Source: MWBF01 sp964614645
Lineage (GTDB): Bacteria > Chloroflexota > Anaerolineae > CG2-30-64-16
NCBI GenBank assembly: GCA_964614645.1
Contig: CAZTMA010000032.1
Span: forward strand, 1 to 40,553
Length of the DNA: 40,553 nucleotides
Direction: 5' to 3'
The translations under genes and the position numbers were made by a program. Under the pieces are notes generated by a model. It made no database searches, was not told the DNA's origin, and worked only from the letters and a program-made list of their open reading frames with translations. Position 1 is the stretch's first letter; each line of letters begins with the position of its first letter. This document shows, piece after piece, positions 1 through 7,889 of this stretch.

Positions 1-2
1 AG

Positions 3-839
3 TTTGGCCAGCGGCTCGACCCGGTGCTGCGCGACCGTCGTGACCGGCTGTTCGGCATCCTCAACGGCATCGACACCGAGCTATATGACCCTGCGACGGA
101 CCCGAACATAGCCGTACACTTCGACGTCACAAGCATCGAAGCCCGCGCAGCGAACAAAGCGGCCCTGCAATCAGAAGCCAAGCTCGCCCAGCATCCCGAA
201 GTGCCCATCATCAGCATCGTCGGGCGCCTGATCGACCAGAAGGGCTTCGACCTCATCAATGCCATTGCCGATCCGCTGCTGCGCCATAGCGGCTGCCAGT
301 TGATCGTGATGGGCACGGGCGAGATGCGTTATCACGAAATGCTCAATGCGCTGGCCGTTCGCTACCCGGAGCGAGTGGCCGTGTTCCTGACGTTTACGCG
401 TCCCCTGGAACAGCGCATCTATGCGGGCAGCGACATCTTCCTGATGCCATCGCGCTTCGAGCCGTGCGGCCTGAATCAGATGGTTGCCATGCGCTACGGG
501 GCCGTGCCAGTGGTGCATCGCGTCGGGGGACTGGCGGACAGCGTCACCGACTATACCCCTGAAACTGGCGAGGGCCACGGCTTTGACTTCGCCACCTATG
601 ACGCCATGGCGCTGTATACGGCGCTGATTCGGGCACTGGAGACTTATCGTCACCGCGATCTCTGGCGCCAGCTTATTCGCCGCTGCATGGCAGTGGATTT
701 CTCCTGGCGGCGGTCAGCAACCAAGTATGTTGACCTCTACCATCGCGCCCTGACCATCAAGGTGCAGAGTCAGCGCACGCTGGCAGACTACGCGCTCGGG
801 CCGCAGGCGGCATCCCATCGGGCGTCCGATCCCGCATGA
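3..839 (+). CDS. glgA: Glycogen/starch synthase, C-terminal part (5' end outside window)
   Basis: This is the C-terminal half of a GT5-family glycogen synthase, which adds ADP-glucose (or UDP-glucose) to a growing alpha-1,4-glucan in the cytoplasm. The frame is open from base 3, and the first residues read FGQRLDPVLRDRRDRLFGIL, matching the family just before the LNGID motif. A GRLIDQKGFDLI segment and the nucleotide-sugar segment FEPCGLNQMVAMRYGAVPVV followed by GGLADSV are diagnostic of GlgA. About 278 residues are visible of a usual ~480, so the N-terminal Rossmann domain lies left of the window. The TGA stop overlaps the ATG of the next gene (ATGA), so translation is probably coupled. The GTG at 24 is internal, not a start. 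Confidence 0.95.
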   Translation, partial: FGQRLDPVLRDRRDRLFGILNGIDTELYDPATDPNIAVHFDVTSIEARAANKAALQSEAKLAQHPEVPIISIVGRLIDQKGFDLINAIADPLLRHSGCQLIVMGTGEMRYHEMLNALAVRYPERVAVFLTFTRPLEQRIYAGSDIFLMPSRFEPCGLNQMVAMRYGAVPVVHRVGGLADSVTDYTPETGEGHGFDFATYDAMALYTALIRALETYRHRDLWRQLIRRCMAVDFSWRRSATKYVDLYHRALTIKVQSQRTLADYALGPQAASHRASDPA

Positions 840-2047
840 ACACCGAACCTCTCTATTACGCTGATGCCTACTGTGCGAAGTTTGCCGGTCGTATTCTGGC
901 AGCCAATGCCGCAGGGGACCGTCTGGCGGTCGCGTTGGACCGCACCGCATTCTATCCAACCGGCGGAGGCCAGCCGAATGATACGGGCATCCTTGCCGCG
1001 GCGACCGGCAAAGCGACGGTTGTTGACGTAACGAGCGAAGATGGCCTGGTGTGGCACTGGCTCAGCTCCGAAGCCCCGGCGGCAGACTGGCAGGTTGGCA
1101 CGCCGGTCACCGGAGCGGTAGACTGGCCGCGGCGCTTCGACCACATGCAGCAGCATACGGGCCAGCACATCCTCTCGCAGGCGTTCATCGAGACCTGTGG
1201 GGCAGAGACCGTCGCGTTTCATCTCGGGGTAGCCTACAGCACCATCGACCTGGCGCGCGCCGACCTTGATAGTGCAGCTGTGATGGCAGCAGAAAGCGCA
1301 GCCAACAACGTCATTGACCGGGCCTTGCCCGTGACGGCAAGCTATGTGACGCCTGCGGAGCTGGCCGTGCTGCCATTGCGCCGCGCGCCGAAGGTTGCGG
1401 AGAACATCCGGATCGTCCAGGTCGCGGGGTTCGACTGGTCGGCCTGCGGTGGGACGCATGTCGCGAACAGCAGTCAGGTGGGCTTGATTAAGGTCATTGC
1501 GACCGAGCGCCGCGGCGGAGAACTACGCATCACCTTCCTCTGCGGCGGACGTGCGCGGGCGGACTATACCCGCCTGCACGGTCTGGCCCAGGGACTCGTC
1601 GCCCGGTTCACAACGGGGCAGGATGAAATCCTGGCTGCGATTGACCGCCGGGCCGCGGAGCAGGAAGCCTTGCGGCGGGAGCTGGCCGACCTGGAGCGCC
1701 AGTGGGTCGAGGCGACTGCGGCCGCGCTGTGGGCGGATGCGGCCCAGCGCGCCAACTACCGGGTGGTGGGGCAGGTGTTCGATGCGCCGGCGGAGCGCGT
1801 CAAACGCGTCGCACAAGTCCTCAAGGCGCGCGAGCGCACCGTTGTCCTGCTGGGCGCGCGCGGAGAACGTCCCCAGTTGTTCTGCGCCCGCTCGGATGAC
1901 TTGCCGGTCGACGCCGCGGCAGTCTTGCGCGCGGCCGTGACGGCCGGCGGAGGGCGCGGTGGCGGCCGCCCGGATTGGGCACAGGGCGGTGTGCCCACCA
2001 ATGAAGCCTTGGACGCCGCGCTACAGGCGGGAACGTCCATTCTATAA
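836..2047 (+). CDS. Free-standing alanyl-tRNA editing protein (AlaX-L type, with DHHA1 domain)
   Basis: This is a trans-acting editing hydrolase expected to deacylate mischarged Ser-tRNA(Ala) or Gly-tRNA(Ala). It resembles the editing and C-Ala parts of AlaRS without the aminoacylation domain. The zinc site is intact: HTGQH (His107, His111) and CGGTH (Cys204, His208). An N-terminal TAFYPTGGGQPNDTG segment matches the family. A short coiled linker of about 30 residues follows, then a DHHA1 domain ending in a glycine-rich GGGRGGGRPDWAQGG loop. At 403 aa it is the long AlaX-L form. The start is the ATG overlapping the glgA stop. The family assignment is firm; preference for Ser over Gly cannot be read from the sequence. 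Confidence 0.93.
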   Translation: MNTEPLYYADAYCAKFAGRILAANAAGDRLAVALDRTAFYPTGGGQPNDTGILAAATGKATVVDVTSEDGLVWHWLSSEAPAADWQVGTPVTGAVDWPRRFDHMQQHTGQHILSQAFIETCGAETVAFHLGVAYSTIDLARADLDSAAVMAAESAANNVIDRALPVTASYVTPAELAVLPLRRAPKVAENIRIVQVAGFDWSACGGTHVANSSQVGLIKVIATERRGGELRITFLCGGRARADYTRLHGLAQGLVARFTTGQDEILAAIDRRAAEQEALRRELADLERQWVEATAAALWADAAQRANYRVVGQVFDAPAERVKRVAQVLKARERTVVLLGARGERPQLFCARSDDLPVDAAAVLRAAVTAGGGRGGGRPDWAQGGVPTNEALDAALQAGTSIL

Positions 2048-2063
2048 TCTGAGGTCGTACCTT

Positions 2064-2963
2064 ATGCGTGAAATCTCACCCGGCATCTTCGTGGAGTCCG
2101 ATCAGCGAGGGGCCAACTATGGCGCCATCCTGACCAGCGAAGGCTCCATCATCATCGACACACCGATTGTGCCGAAACAGGCCGTGGCCTTCCGCGAAGA
2201 GCTCCGCCAGATGACCGGCGGCAAGCCGACCCTGTATATCATCAATACGGATCATCATCGCGGCCACATCGTCGGCAACCAGTACTTCATGCCGACGCCG
2301 GTCGTGGCCCATGATATCGCCTGGAAGCACATGAAGGGGTATGGCGACAACTTCAAGCAGCGCGTCATCGACTCCTTCAAGAAGGAGCCGGAAATCCAGG
2401 CGCAATTCACAAACATACAGATCATCGTACCCAAGATCACTTTTTCGCACCGGCTGGATATCGTGCGCGGCGGGCGTGACCTGCGCATCCTGAAGATTGG
2501 CGGGCATACTGCCGCCACTTCGGTCATCTGGCTGCCCAACGAACGCATCCTGTTTGTCGGTGACGCGGTCTGGGTCGACCAGCACCCGTACATGGCGCAG
2601 GCGAACTCGAAGGAGTGGCTTGACGGGCTGACCTACATACGCAAATTCAAGGCCGACCAGATTGTGCCGGGTCGCGGGCCGGTCTGCGGACGCGACGCCA
2701 CCGAGCAGATGTCGGAATACATCCGCTACATGCGGGCGCGCGTGCGGACGTTCCACCGGCAGAACCGCTCCAAGCAGGAGACTGTCCAGACGGTGCTGCG
2801 CGAGGTCGTCGGTTGGTTCCCGATCTCCCCGGCTCTTAAGTCCAAGACCGAGTCGCAGATTAAGCAGGGCATAGGCCGCATCTGGAACGAGATGGAGAAG
2901 GCGGCCAAAGCCAAAGATAAACCGGAACCTGAGATTGAGGCCGAAGAGGCCGGGGACGAGTAA
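2064..2963 (+). CDS. MBL-fold metallo-hydrolase with altered metal motif
   Basis: The 299-aa protein has a metallo-beta-lactamase fold. After an N-terminal sheet (GIFVESDQRGANYGAIL) comes NTDHHRGHIVGN, at the place of the usual THxHxDH motif. GGHTAATSV then supplies the third histidine, FVGDAVW the bridging aspartate, and IVPGRGPV the following loop. In motif 1 the first His is replaced by Asp and the catalytic Asp by Gly. The metal set is therefore atypical and the substrate cannot be inferred. The C-terminal ~90 residues are charged and end in a Lys/Glu-rich tail. The ATG at 2064 has AGGT about 8 nt upstream. It follows alaX by 16 bp and probably shares its transcript. Confidence 0.85.
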   Translation: MREISPGIFVESDQRGANYGAILTSEGSIIIDTPIVPKQAVAFREELRQMTGGKPTLYIINTDHHRGHIVGNQYFMPTPVVAHDIAWKHMKGYGDNFKQRVIDSFKKEPEIQAQFTNIQIIVPKITFSHRLDIVRGGRDLRILKIGGHTAATSVIWLPNERILFVGDAVWVDQHPYMAQANSKEWLDGLTYIRKFKADQIVPGRGPVCGRDATEQMSEYIRYMRARVRTFHRQNRSKQETVQTVLREVVGWFPISPALKSKTESQIKQGIGRIWNEMEKAAKAKDKPEPEIEAEEAGDE

Positions 2964-2972
2964 AGCGAAACT

Positions 2973-3971
2973 ATGGCGCGTGCAATCGGAACAGGCCACA
3001 TGACGCCCGCAGATGAGCTGCGGGAACTTCTGGGAGGCGTTGAGAAACGGCTCGCTAACCTCCGCGGCAGCGGCAAGGGGGCCGCTGAGCTGCTGCTCGA
3101 CCTCGACCGAATCGATGAGCTGTGGCCGGAGCTGGAAGCGCAGGGTGCGGACCTGCGTCCGGAATCCGGTCGCTGGGAGACAATCCAGGCGCAGTTGCGG
3201 CGCAACGGTCCGCGTTTGCTGCGTGAGCTGTGGGCAGTCGGCGGGCTGGATCAACTGCGCAAGCGGGAGCATGGGGCAGAGGCCGAATTGTCCTGGTGGT
3301 GGCGGCTCGACGAGCTGGTGCGGCAGGATACCACCGCCCGGTGGCGGCGCTCGCTCATGATGCTTGGGGCAGGCGCACTGGTGGTCGTGGCCCTGTGGTT
3401 GCTGCAGCGTACCTTCTTTCCGGTTGATCCCCAGGTGCAGGCCGCGCTGTCGGCCCAGACGGCCGGCGAACAGAAGATCATTAACTCGGGCGACTATGCG
3501 AGCGCGCTGGCAGACTTTCAGGCTGCTGCCGAACACCAGCCCGATGACCCCGCTTCGTGGATTCGCATCGGCGCAGTGTACGAGAAGCTTGGTGAGATGG
3601 AGGCCGCGCAGGAAAACTATGACCGGGCGCGCCACCTCACCACGAGTGAGACAGAGTTTCACGTTGCGCGCGCGGGCATCTATCTGGGCTTCCTCATGTA
3701 CGATGAAGCTTACGGGGATACTCAGGCGGTGTTGGCCGCAGAGCCGAAGCACGCAGTGGCGTGGTACTATCTCGCTTCGGCCTATGAAGGACAGGGTAAG
3801 CTCGAACCGGCCCTGGATGCCCTGGAGAAGACATCCGAGTACGCGACCGAGAGCGACCAAACGGAACTTGTCGCGTTGGCACGCTACCGCATGGCAATGT
3901 TGATGCAGCAGGTTGGCCTGGGCGACATGCGCGACCCGGAACCAACCGTCACCGCTACCCCCGAAGCCTGA
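2973..3971 (+). CDS. Membrane-anchored tetratricopeptide-repeat protein
   Basis: The 332-aa protein has a charged N-terminal region (residues 1-125), one transmembrane helix (about 127-148, after the basic ARWRR) and then roughly four TPR units (about 160-310), for example SGDYASALADFQAAAEHQPD and LGEMEAAQENYDRA. It ends in a short PT-rich tail (PEPTVTATPEA). The basic residues before the helix suggest a cytoplasmic N-terminus and outward-facing TPRs, which would scaffold protein contacts at the cell surface; this is inference. The start is ATG 2973, 9 bp after the MBL gene. ATG 3000 in the same frame is a possible alternative, and neither has a strong Shine-Dalgarno. No specific family name is recognised. 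Confidence 0.85.
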   Translation: MARAIGTGHMTPADELRELLGGVEKRLANLRGSGKGAAELLLDLDRIDELWPELEAQGADLRPESGRWETIQAQLRRNGPRLLRELWAVGGLDQLRKREHGAEAELSWWWRLDELVRQDTTARWRRSLMMLGAGALVVVALWLLQRTFFPVDPQVQAALSAQTAGEQKIINSGDYASALADFQAAAEHQPDDPASWIRIGAVYEKLGEMEAAQENYDRARHLTTSETEFHVARAGIYLGFLMYDEAYGDTQAVLAAEPKHAVAWYYLASAYEGQGKLEPALDALEKTSEYATESDQTELVALARYRMAMLMQQVGLGDMRDPEPTVTATPEA

Positions 3972-4007
3972 GCTCACTTCAGGATGGCCGCCACCGCCAA
4001 TTGCGAT

Positions 4008-4025
4008 GCCGAGCACCAGCTCGGC
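4008..4025. terminator. Hairpin between convergent genes
   Basis: GCCGAGC (4008-4014) pairs with GCTCGGC (4019-4025) around a 4-nt loop. It lies in the 104-bp gap between the TPR gene and the convergent iPGM-like gene, where it could serve both strands. There is no clear T-run, so the terminator role is inferred from position. Confidence 0.4.
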
Positions 4026-4075
4026 GTCGCGGGTCCCCTCCCGGCATCAGCTTGGCCCTTGGCGTCGCGCCCGCG

Positions 4076-4996
4076 CTAGCCCCCCGCGATCACCCGCATA
4101 ATGCCCGGCGCGACATCCGGCAGGCTGCGCAGTGACGAGGCCATCCGGCGCCGTTGCTCCTGCGCACCGATCAGCAATGCCGGCACTGGATTCACCGTAT
4201 GCCCCCGCGTGCTCAAGTCTTCCATGTTGCCGTGGTCCGACGTAAGCACGATCAGCCCCGCATCATCGTCCCAGGCATCGGTCAGGCCGCCGAGCATAGT
4301 ATCGACCGATTCCAGTAGCGCACATGCCTCCGCCATGTCCTGGCCGTGGCCCGCATAGTCACTCAGCCAGTACTCGAAGAAGGTGAAATCATAGCCGGTG
4401 GCCAACGCGGCCATCCGCTCGCCCGCGCTGCGGGGAGTCAGCAGTGGTGTGTCGGATAGCCCCAGCCGCTCATGCCACGCGCGGCCGGTGAAATCGGCCG
4501 AGAGTGCGCGGCCTGCCCGCAGGTCATCGGTCGTCTTCAGTGCGAGCCCTGCGCTCACAGCGGCCTGGGGAATCGCCGAATAGAGCCGCCGGCCCGATTG
4601 GATGGCCGCGAAATAGCTGGGCGGATAGGCGTTGAGGAAGTCCGCTCGCCGCCCCATACGCCGCACCGCGCGGAAGACATTGCCGTTGGCCAGCAGATTG
4701 ACGATGGCCTGGCTGGGCCAGGGGCCATAATGGCCGCCAACCAGCGCAGGCACGTTCAGCCCGCTCAGCAGCGCGGCCTGACCGCTGGCCGATTGCGGCA
4801 TGCCTGCCACCCCCAGGCAGGCGTCCAGGCTGACGACAGACGCGCGCGGCGTTTCCAGTGGCGTGCTGTCTGCGAGGAGACGGTGGCCGTCCAGCAGGCG
4901 CACCAGGTTCGGCATCGTTGCCCGCGCCAGCGGATTGGTAGCGGGATCATCCGGACCCAGGCCCACCCCATCGAGAAAGAGAAACAACACACGCAT
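4076..4996 (-). CDS. Alkaline-phosphatase-superfamily metalloenzyme (iPGM/phosphopentomutase-like)
   Basis: The 306-aa protein belongs to the metalloenzyme superfamily that includes cofactor-independent phosphoglycerate mutase and phosphopentomutase. Visible landmarks are the N-terminal metal motif FLDGVGLG, the nucleophile region PQSASGQAALLSG, and the C-terminal metal cluster TSDHGNMED followed by RGHTVNPVP. It is much shorter than true GpmI (~510 aa), because the insertion domain is reduced, so glycolytic mutase activity should not be assumed. Hydrolysis or transfer of a phosphate or sulfate ester is the safe statement. ATG 4996 has AGGAGGGG 9-10 nt upstream. The gene is divergent from fumC. 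Confidence 0.85.
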   Translation of the reverse strand: MRVLFLFLDGVGLGPDDPATNPLARATMPNLVRLLDGHRLLADSTPLETPRASVVSLDACLGVAGMPQSASGQAALLSGLNVPALVGGHYGPWPSQAIVNLLANGNVFRAVRRMGRRADFLNAYPPSYFAAIQSGRRLYSAIPQAAVSAGLALKTTDDLRAGRALSADFTGRAWHERLGLSDTPLLTPRSAGERMAALATGYDFTFFEYWLSDYAGHGQDMAEACALLESVDTMLGGLTDAWDDDAGLIVLTSDHGNMEDLSTRGHTVNPVPALLIGAQEQRRRMASSLRSLPDVAPGIMRVIAGG

Positions 4997-5027
4997 GTGA
5001 CGGAACCCCTCCTGGCGGTAATGCCCC

Positions 5028-5033
5028 ATCATA
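5028..5033 (-). promoter_or_regulatory. Candidate -10 box for the iPGM-like gene
   Basis: The minus strand reads TATGAT about 32 nt upstream of ATG 4996, in the short divergent spacer with fumC. No convincing -35 box is present at 17 bp. The matching TATGAT on the other strand at 5073-5078 faces fumC. Confidence 0.35.
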
Positions 5034-5072
5034 CCGCAGTTCGGGTTACTTTCGCGAGATGTGGAATACAGT

Positions 5073-5078
5073 ATGATA
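5073..5078 (+). promoter_or_regulatory. Candidate -10 box for fumC
   Basis: The plus strand reads TATGAT about 65 nt upstream of the fumC start. The best -35 candidate is a weak TTACTT with a 19-bp spacer. Assignment rests on the hexamer and its position. Confidence 0.35.
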
Positions 5079-5143
5079 CAGGTTGTCTTCCCGGCGCGCG
5101 CACGTGGCGCGCCGCGCCGCATGAAGCTGATGGAGATGAGAAG

Positions 5144-6562
5144 ATGGCAGAGCGATATCGTATCGAAAAGGACTCGATGGGCGAGGTGCGCGTGCCGGCG
5201 GATGCGCTCTACGGCGCGCAGACGCAACGGGCAGTCGACAACTTCCAGATCAGCGGGCGCGGCCCTTGCCCTGCGTTCGTGTGGGCGATGGCCGCCATCA
5301 AGGCGGCGGCTGCGGCGGTCAACCGCGACCTGGGCCTGCTCGACGGCCGGCTCGCGGACGCCATCGTGCAGGCGGCACAGGAGGTCCTCGACGGCCGGCA
5401 TCGCGAGCAGTTCGTCGTGGACCCGTTCCAGGCCGGCGCAGGCACCAGCCACAACATGAACGCCAACGAGGTCATTGCCAATCGCGCCAATCAGTTGCTC
5501 GGCTACGCGCTGGACGACCCGCAGAAGCCGGTGAGCCCGAACGACCATGTCAACATGGCGCAAAGCACCAATGACACGGTTCCTGTGGCGATCCGGCTCG
5601 GCTGCTTGTGGCAGCTCGATGGACTGCTGGAGGCGATGGACCTGCTCATCGATGCGCTCGACGCGAAGGCGGTGGAGTTCGATGATGTGGTCAAGTCGGG
5701 GCGCACCCACCTGCAGGATGCCGCGCCGGTGCGGCTCGGTCAAGAGTTCGGGGCCTATGCGCAAGCCATCCGGTATGACCGGGAACGCATCCTCACCGCC
5801 GCCGACCGGCTGCGACGGATCGGCATCGGCGGAACCGCGGTGGGCACCGGGCTGAACGCGCATCCCGAGTATCACACACGCATGGCCGCGGAGCTGAGCC
5901 GCCTGACCGGCCAGCCATTGCGCAGCAGCGGCAACCTGTTCGAAGCCGTGCAGAACATGGGTGACCCGGCTGACTTCTCCGCCAGCCTGCGCAGCCTCAG
6001 TCTGACCCTCACGCGGGTCGCCAACGACCTGCGGCTGCTCGCGAGCGGGCCGACCACTGGCCTCGACGAGATTCGTTTCGCGCCCGTCCAGCCCGGCAGC
6101 AGCATTATGCCTGGAAAGGTCAACCCCGTCATTGCCGAGATGTTGAACATGGTGTGTTATCATGTGCAGGGCTGTGACCTGACCGTGGCGCTGGCTGCAC
6201 AGGCCGGGCAGCTCGAAGTCAACGTGATGATGCCCGTCATCGCGCACAATCTGTTCGAGATGTTGCACATCTTCCCGCCGGCCATCCGCACCTTTGCGCA
6301 GGCCGGCATCCGGCCGCTCACCGCGAACCGGGCGAGGGCGGAGGCATGGCTGGCGCGCAATCCGGCGCTCGCGACCGCTCTAAATCCGGTCGTCGGCTAT
6401 CTGACGGCTGCGGAGATCGTCAAGCAGGCGCTGGCTGAAAGCAAGACCATCCGTGAGGTGGTGTTGGAGCGCGGTCTGATGTCCGAGGCGGAAGCCGATG
6501 CGCTGCTGGATGCGCGCCCCATGACCCATGGCGGCATCCCGGGTGGCCCACATCGAGCTTAG
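5144..6562 (+). CDS. fumC: Class II fumarate hydratase
   Basis: The 472-aa protein is a class II fumarase, catalysing reversible hydration of fumarate to malate in the TCA cycle, without an iron-sulfur cluster. The N-terminus (KDSMGEVRVPADALYGAQTQ) is typical. The fumarase/aspartase signature GSSIMPGKVNPVIAEM sits at about residues 318-333. AGTSHNMNANEVIANRA and SGRTHLQDAAPVRLGQEF are the other substrate-site segments. Aspartase is the nearest alternative, but the NMNANEVIANRA and HLQDA contexts and the length favour fumarase. ATG 5144 has GGAG 8 nt upstream; the open frame extends further 5' but has no better start. It probably forms a transcript with the next two genes. Confidence 0.95.
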   Translation: MAERYRIEKDSMGEVRVPADALYGAQTQRAVDNFQISGRGPCPAFVWAMAAIKAAAAAVNRDLGLLDGRLADAIVQAAQEVLDGRHREQFVVDPFQAGAGTSHNMNANEVIANRANQLLGYALDDPQKPVSPNDHVNMAQSTNDTVPVAIRLGCLWQLDGLLEAMDLLIDALDAKAVEFDDVVKSGRTHLQDAAPVRLGQEFGAYAQAIRYDRERILTAADRLRRIGIGGTAVGTGLNAHPEYHTRMAAELSRLTGQPLRSSGNLFEAVQNMGDPADFSASLRSLSLTLTRVANDLRLLASGPTTGLDEIRFAPVQPGSSIMPGKVNPVIAEMLNMVCYHVQGCDLTVALAAQAGQLEVNVMMPVIAHNLFEMLHIFPPAIRTFAQAGIRPLTANRARAEAWLARNPALATALNPVVGYLTAAEIVKQALAESKTIREVVLERGLMSEAEADALLDARPMTHGGIPGGPHRA

Positions 6563-6581
6563 TCGGGGAGGTAAATTGTCC

Positions 6582-7091
6582 GTGGAGAACATGCCTTTTT
6601 GGATTGCCCTCTTTGTGATGTTGATCGGCCTGGCCGGCACGATTCTGCCGGGCCTGCCCGGTGTAGGTTTTATCTGGCTGGCCGCCCTGGTCTATGGCTT
6701 TGTCGAAGGGTTCGCAAGCATGACACCCTGGGTCCTCGTGGTGTTGGGCGTGCTGGCGGTCATCGGGATGGTGGCTGACTTTGTTCTGACGCAGGCCGCG
6801 ACGAAGATGGCGGGTGCATCCTGGCAGGCGATAGCCGCCGGCAGTGTGCTCGGTATCGCCGGCTTCCTGCTCGGCCTGTTCCTCGGCGGCATCGGGGCCC
6901 TGCCTGCCGCGGTCATCGGCACACTGGTGGGCATCCTGGTCGTGGAGTACCAGCACCGCAAGGACTGGGCCGATGCGCTCAAGGCAGGCGGCGGCTGGCT
7001 GGCGGGCTGCATCGCGTCGCGTGTCCTTCAGTTCGTACTAGGCGTGGTTATGATCGGTATCTTCGTCTGGCGTGCCGGCTTCATCGGTTAG
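6582..7091 (+). CDS. DUF456-family membrane protein
   Basis: This is a small integral membrane protein of about 169 aa, nearly all hydrophobic. It starts MENMPFWIALFVMLIGLAG and carries LPGLPGVGFIWLAAL, both typical of DUF456. Five to six transmembrane helices can be drawn, with the conserved soluble turn YQHRKDWADALKAGGG between the last two. The function of the family is unknown. GGGGAGG at 6565-6571 is the Shine-Dalgarno. GTG 6582 gives normal spacing; TTG 6576 and ATG 6591 are alternatives. It follows fumC by 19 bp and precedes yjjX by 11 bp, so co-transcription is likely. Confidence 0.85.
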   Translation: MENMPFWIALFVMLIGLAGTILPGLPGVGFIWLAALVYGFVEGFASMTPWVLVVLGVLAVIGMVADFVLTQAATKMAGASWQAIAAGSVLGIAGFLLGLFLGGIGALPAAVIGTLVGILVVEYQHRKDWADALKAGGGWLAGCIASRVLQFVLGVVMIGIFVWRAGFIG

Positions 7092-7102
7092 GGGAGTGTG
7101 CC

Positions 7103-7642
7103 TTGAAGGTCCTTGTCGGTTCGTTGAATCCGGTCAAGATCGAGGCGGTGCGCGATGTCTTTGTCGCGCACTTCGGACAGGTGGATGTCGACAGTTACGA
7201 GGTTGCCTCCGGCGTCCCGGCCATGCCCGCGGGGGACGACACCTTTATCGGCGCGGAGAATCGCGTGCGTGCGCTGCTCGCCTTGAACCGCACCTGGGGG
7301 TTGGAAGCAGACTACTGCGTCGGGCTGGAAGGCGGGATGGCGGAGTGGCACGGCCGCTGGCTGTCGTTCGGGGTGCTTTGCATCGGCGATGCGGCGGAAC
7401 GGCTTGGCTTCGGCGTTTCGCCCATGTACGAGCTGCCGCCCGGTATCACCGGGGAGCTCGTTGCGGGGGAGGAGCTGGGCACGGTGATTGACCGGCTCAG
7501 CGGGCAGCACAATTCCAAGCAGAAGGGCGGGGCCATCGGCTATCTGACACAGGGCCGCGTGGACCGGCGGCTGCTCTACGCGCAGGGATTGGAGATGGCA
7601 CTGGTGCCCTTCCTGAATCCGGAGATGTACGGTGCGGCCTGA
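7103..7642 (+). CDS. yjjX: Inosine/xanthosine triphosphatase (YjjX/DUF84 family)
   Basis: This 179-aa housecleaning NTPase is expected to hydrolyse ITP/XTP or other damaged NTPs and keep them out of nucleic acids. The N-terminal VGSLNPVKIEAV is the family's phosphate-binding signature. GAENRVRALLAL and YCVGLEGGM are further conserved segments, and GAIGYLTQGRVDR lies near the end. Length is normal. The start is TTG 7103 with GGGGAG 6 nt upstream; it gives MKVLVGSLNP, the expected N-terminus. It is the last intact gene of the fumC group. Confidence 0.9.
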   Translation: MKVLVGSLNPVKIEAVRDVFVAHFGQVDVDSYEVASGVPAMPAGDDTFIGAENRVRALLALNRTWGLEADYCVGLEGGMAEWHGRWLSFGVLCIGDAAERLGFGVSPMYELPPGITGELVAGEELGTVIDRLSGQHNSKQKGGAIGYLTQGRVDRRLLYAQGLEMALVPFLNPEMYGAA

Positions 7643-7652
7643 GTATCAGCAG

Positions 7653-7889
7653 ATGGAGCCCTGATTTGTCGAAATCTGGTGCAGGGATCTGCTCGACACG
7701 CTCGGCATCCTGCTTTTTGCATCGACATCGGGCTATCTGACGTCTGCCTTCTTCAGCGGCCGCATCATCGCGCGGCACATTTCGCTGGAAGTCATCCCGG
7801 CTTATATGGCCCTGCTGGCAGCGCTGTTGCTCACGATTCACTGGCTGGCAATCAGGCCGCGTGCTGCGAGCGCGCTACGCTCTACTTGA
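7653..7889 (+). pseudogene. Remnant of a small two-TM protein with an in-frame TGA
   Basis: From ATG 7653 the frame reads MEP, then TGA (7662-7664), then 74 open codons (FVEIWCRDLLDTLGILLFAS through AYMALLAALLLTIHWLA) to TGA 7887-7889. The open part contains two hydrophobic stretches that look like genuine membrane helices, but no good start codon lies after the first TGA. TGA is clearly a stop elsewhere in this window (glgA, yjjX), so recoding is unlikely. The best reading is a decayed gene or a single-base sequence error. Its end overlaps the 3' end of the convergent pRiA4b-type gene. No family is recognised. Confidence 0.4.

Noticed and set aside
1959..2063. Longer N-terminus for the MBL protein
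   Set aside because: The extension overlaps the alaX 3' end and is low-complexity; ATG 2064 has a suitable Shine-Dalgarno and gives the family's normal start.
2076..4016. A 646-codon open frame on the minus strand
   Set aside because: It lies wholly opposite the MBL and TPR genes, has no recognisable domain, and its His/Arg/Leu-rich composition is typical of antisense frames in high-GC DNA.
5000..6268. Long upstream extension of the iPGM-like frame across fumC
   Set aside because: It is antisense to fumC. ATG 4996 with AGGAGGGG gives the expected FLFLDGVG start.
7662..7664. TGA read as tryptophan or selenocysteine in the small membrane frame
   Set aside because: Other genes here end cleanly in TGA with overlapping starts, and no SECIS-like hairpin follows the codon.
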